Below, in pieces: positions 60,874 through 64,000 of a stretch of DNA of 64,000 nt (positions are counted from its first letter, which is position 1; each line of letters begins with the position of its first letter). The notes under the pieces were generated by a model. That model did not search any database. It was not told the DNA's origin and saw nothing but the letters and a program-made list of their open reading frames with translations. The DNA lies in NCBI GenBank assembly GCA_920105625.2, contig OV050032.1, positions 72,521,879 through 72,585,878 of the forward strand. Reading direction: 5' to 3'. Source of the stretch: Clusia tigrina. Taxonomy: Eukaryota > Arthropoda > Insecta > Diptera > Clusiidae. A program made the position numbers and the translations under genes.

Positions 60874-63261
60874 GCTATGCTACCCTTGAGTCCCAAATAA
60901 AACACTGATACAACTTCAAATAGCCCTAACTTTAATACAGTGTGTCCTACACCTATCAAAGTTTGCAACAATCAAATGCTTGTAACTTTTTACTGGAGCG
61001 TCATAAAATCGTGAAATTTTGTGGCAATAAAGAACTCGAGCCTCTTGTCAATTAAAGTTATCGCTCATAGCTGTGCTACGCTTGAGTCCCAAAATAAACA
61101 CTGATAATAATTCAAATGGCCCTAACTTCTACACGGTGCGTCCTACACCTATCAAAGTTTGCAACAATCAAATGCTTGTAACTTTTTACTGGAGCGTCAT
61201 AAAATCGTGAAATTTTGTGGCAATAAAGTACTCGAGCCTCTTGTCAATTAAAGTTATCGCTCATAGCTGTGCTACGCTTGAGTCCCAAAACAAACACTGA
61301 TAATAATTCAAATGGCCCTAACTTCTGCACGGTGCGTCCTACACCTATCAAAGTTTGCAACAATCAAATGCTTGTATCTTTTTACTGAAGCGTCATAAAA
61401 CCTTGAAATATTGTGGCAATAAAGTACTCGAACCTCTTGTCAATTAAAGTTATCGCTCATAGCTGTGCTACGCTTGAGTCCCAAAACAAACACTGATAAT
61501 AATTCAAATGGCCCTAACTTCTACACGGTGCGTCCTACACCTATCATAGTTTGCAACAATCAAATGCTTGTAACTTTTACTGGAGCGTCATAAAATCTGT
61601 AAATTTTGTGTCAATAAAGTACTCGAGCCTCTTGTCAATTAAAGTTATCGCTCATAGCTGTGCTACGCTTGAGTCCCAAAACAAATACTGATAAAACTTC
61701 AAATGGCCCTAACTTCTATACGGTGCGTCCTACACCTATCAAAGTTTGATACAATCAAATGCTATTAACACTTTACTGGAGCGTCCTATACCTATCAAAG
61801 TTGCAACAAAAATGCTAGTAACTTTTTACTGGAGCGACATAAAATATTGAAATTTTGTGACAATAAAGTCCTCGTGCCTCTTGTCAATTTAAGCTTTCGC
61901 TCATAGCCATGCTACCCTTGCGTCCCAAATCAAACATTGATAAAACTTCAAATGGCCCTAACTTGTATATTGTGCGTCCTACACCTATCAAAGTTTGCAA
62001 CACTCAAATGCATGTAACTTTTTACTGGAGCGTCATAAAATCTTGGAGTTTTGTGTCAATAAAGCCTCTTGTCAATTTAAGCTATCGCTCGTAGCTCTTC
62101 TACCCTTGAGTCCCAAATAAAACACTGATACTACTTAAAATAGCCCTAACTTTTATACACTGCGTCCTACACCTATCAAAGTTTGCAACAATCAAATGCT
62201 TGTAACTTTTTAATGGAGCGTCATAAAATCGTGAAATTTTGTGGCAATAAAGTACTCGAGCCTCTTGTCAATTAAAGTTATCGCTCATAGCTGTGCTACG
62301 CTTGAGTCCCAAAACATACACTGATAATAATTCAAATGGCCCTAACTTCTATACGGTGTGTCGTACACATATCAAAGTTTGCAACAATCAAATGCTTGTA
62401 ACTTTTTACTGGAGCGTCATTAAACTTTGAAATTTTGTGACAATAAATTACTCGTGCCTCTTGTCAATTTAAGCTATCGCTCATAGCTCTGCTACTCTTG
62501 AGTCCCAAATAAAACACTGACACAACTTCAAGTAGCCCTAACTGTTATACAGTGCGTCCTACACCTATCAAAGTTTGCAACAATCAAATGCTTGTAACTT
62601 TTTACTGGAGCGTCATAAAATCGTGAAATTTTGTGGCAATAAAGTACTCGAGCCTCTTGTCAATTAAAGTTATCGCTCATAGCTGTGCTACGCTTGAGTC
62701 CCAAAACATACACTGATAATAATTCAAATGGTACTAACTTCTATACGGTGTGTCGTACACATATCAAAGTTTGCAACAATCAAATGCTTGTAACTTTTTA
62801 CTGGAGCGTCATTAAACTTTGAAATTTTGTGACAATAAATTACTCGTGCCTCTTGTCAATTTAAGCTATCGCTCATAGCTCTGCTACCCTTGAGTCCCAA
62901 ATAAAACACTGACACAACTTCAAATAGCCCTAACTGTTATACAGTGCGTCCTACACCTATCAAAGTTTGCAACAATCAAATGCTTGTAACTTTTTACTGG
63001 AGCGTCATAAAATCGTGAAATTTTGTGGAAATAAAGTACTCGAGCGTCATGTCAATGAAAGTTATCGCTCATAGCTGTGCTACGCTTGAGTCCCAAAACA
63101 AACACTGATAATAATTCAAAAGGCCCTAACTTCTACACGGTGCGTCCTACACCTATCAAAGTTTGCAACAATCAAATGCATGTAACTTTTTACTGGAGCG
63201 TCATAAAATCTTGGAGTTTTGTGACAATAACGACTCTTGTCAATTTAAGTTATCGCTCATA
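60874..63261 (+). repeat. ~2388-bp higher-order satellite unit, distant copy
   Basis: Matches copy 1 (41,750-44,137) at 19,123-19,124 bp spacing. It shares the copy-1 variants CAACACTCAAATGC, GATACTACTTAAAATAG, CAAGTAGCCC and AATGGTACTAAC rather than those of copies 2 and 3, so it is the closest relative of copy 1. Confidence 0.85.
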
Positions 63262-64000
63262 GCTCTGCTACCCTTGAGTCCCAAATAAAACACTGATACA
63301 ACTTCAAATAGCCCTAACTTTAATACAGTGTGTCCTACACCTATCAAAGTTTGCAACAATCAAATGCTTGTAACTTTTTACTGGAGCGTCATAAAATCGT
63401 GAAATTTTGTGGCAATAAAGTACTCGAGCCTCTTGTCAATTAAAGTTATCGCTCATAGCTGTGCTACGCTTGAGTCCCAAAATAAACACTGATAATAATT
63501 CAAATGGCCCTAACTTCTACACGGTGCGTCCTACACCTATCAAAGTTTGAAACAATCAAATGCTTGTAACTTTTTACTGGAGCGTCATAAAATCGTGAAA
63601 TTTTGTGGCAATAAAGTACTCGAGCCTCTTGTCAATTAAAGTTATCGCTCATAGCTGTGCTACGCTTGAGTCCCAAAACAAACACTGATAATAATTCAAA
63701 TGGCCCTAACTTCTGCACGGTGCGTCCTACACCTATCAAAGTTTGCAACAATCAAATGCTTGTAACTTTTTACTGGAGCGTCATAAAATCTTGAAATGTT
63801 GTGGCAATAAAGTACTCGAACCTCTTGTCAATTAAAGTTATCGCTCATAGCTGTGCTACGCTTGAGTCCCAAAACAAACACTGATAATAATTCAAATGGC
63901 CCTAACTTCTACACGGTGCGTCTTACACCTATCAAAGTTTGCAACAATCAAATGCTTGTAACTTTTACTGGAGCGTCATAAAATCTGGAAATGTTGTGGC
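63262..64000 (+). repeat. Start of a further higher-order satellite unit, cut by window end
   Basis: Continues as at ~44,138-44,877, with TTTAATACAGTGTG, GTTTGAAACAATC and TTCTGCACGG in order. The array therefore runs on beyond the window. Confidence 0.85.

Noticed and set aside
34263..63262. 61-75 codon open frames in the middle and right domains
   Set aside because: They are satellite reading frames repeated with the 2388- and 2397-bp units, with no independent coding evidence.
1..64000. CRISPR array
   Set aside because: The repeats are long and continuous, without unique spacers between short repeats, and the context is eukaryotic.
1..64000. CENP-B box or telomeric short repeats
   Set aside because: I found no NTTCGNNNNANNCGGGN-like motif in the monomer and no short telomere-type tandem repeats. 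The centromeric setting remains inference.

Overview
The window is almost entirely one complex satellite DNA, interrupted by a single retroelement fragment. About 60 of the 64 kb is a head-to-tail array, all on one strand, of an AT-rich monomer that comes in two main sizes. The short form is 196 bp. The long form is 249-252 bp and carries an internal second copy of a ~55-bp segment. By length there are roughly 290-300 monomers. I see no protein-coding gene, tRNA, rRNA or CRISPR in the satellite. The many 60-96 codon open frames in it are the same monomer read again and again.

Organism: a eukaryote, most likely an insect and plausibly a fly. This is inferred from a long complex-satellite array and a Ty3/gypsy-type Gag-protease with a long LTR rich in CAA runs, as is common in Drosophila and other Diptera. 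I cannot name the species. Pericentromeric or centromeric heterochromatin is the natural setting, but nothing in the sequence proves it.

Layout. 1-1230: divergent monomers with many private changes. 1231 to ~33,050: left domain, mixing 196-bp monomers with 249-bp monomers marked by an ACAACCGTCC variant; it is built from nested duplications (spacings 1330, 1528, 1718, 7831, 8422/8366 and 13,992/14,048 bp). ~33,050-51,133: middle domain, where long monomers instead carry ACAATAAAGTCC; it contains a 2397-bp-spaced duplication and a ~2388-bp higher-order unit in three tandem copies (~41,750-48,913). 51,134-54,988: retroelement fragment, with an intact 771-codon gag-protease frame followed at once by a polypurine tract and an inferred 1.5-kb 3' LTR; the 5' LTR, leader and all of pol (reverse transcriptase, RNase H, integrase) are absent. 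54,989-64,000: satellite resumes, first scrambled and then paralogous to ~36.4-44.9 kb, with spacing that steps 19,516 -> 19,712 -> 19,124 bp. Both steps are whole multiples of 196.

How it fits together: the array looks like the product of repeated unequal exchange or amplification on several scales. Duplication joints fall repeatedly in the CTATCAAAGTTTG...AATGCTTGTA part of the monomer, the same part that is doubled inside the long monomer. The retroelement sits in one of three copies of a recognisable satellite unit. Its LTR carries a promoter-like TATAAAA and a poly(A) signal, and could in principle drive transcription into the satellite on its right.
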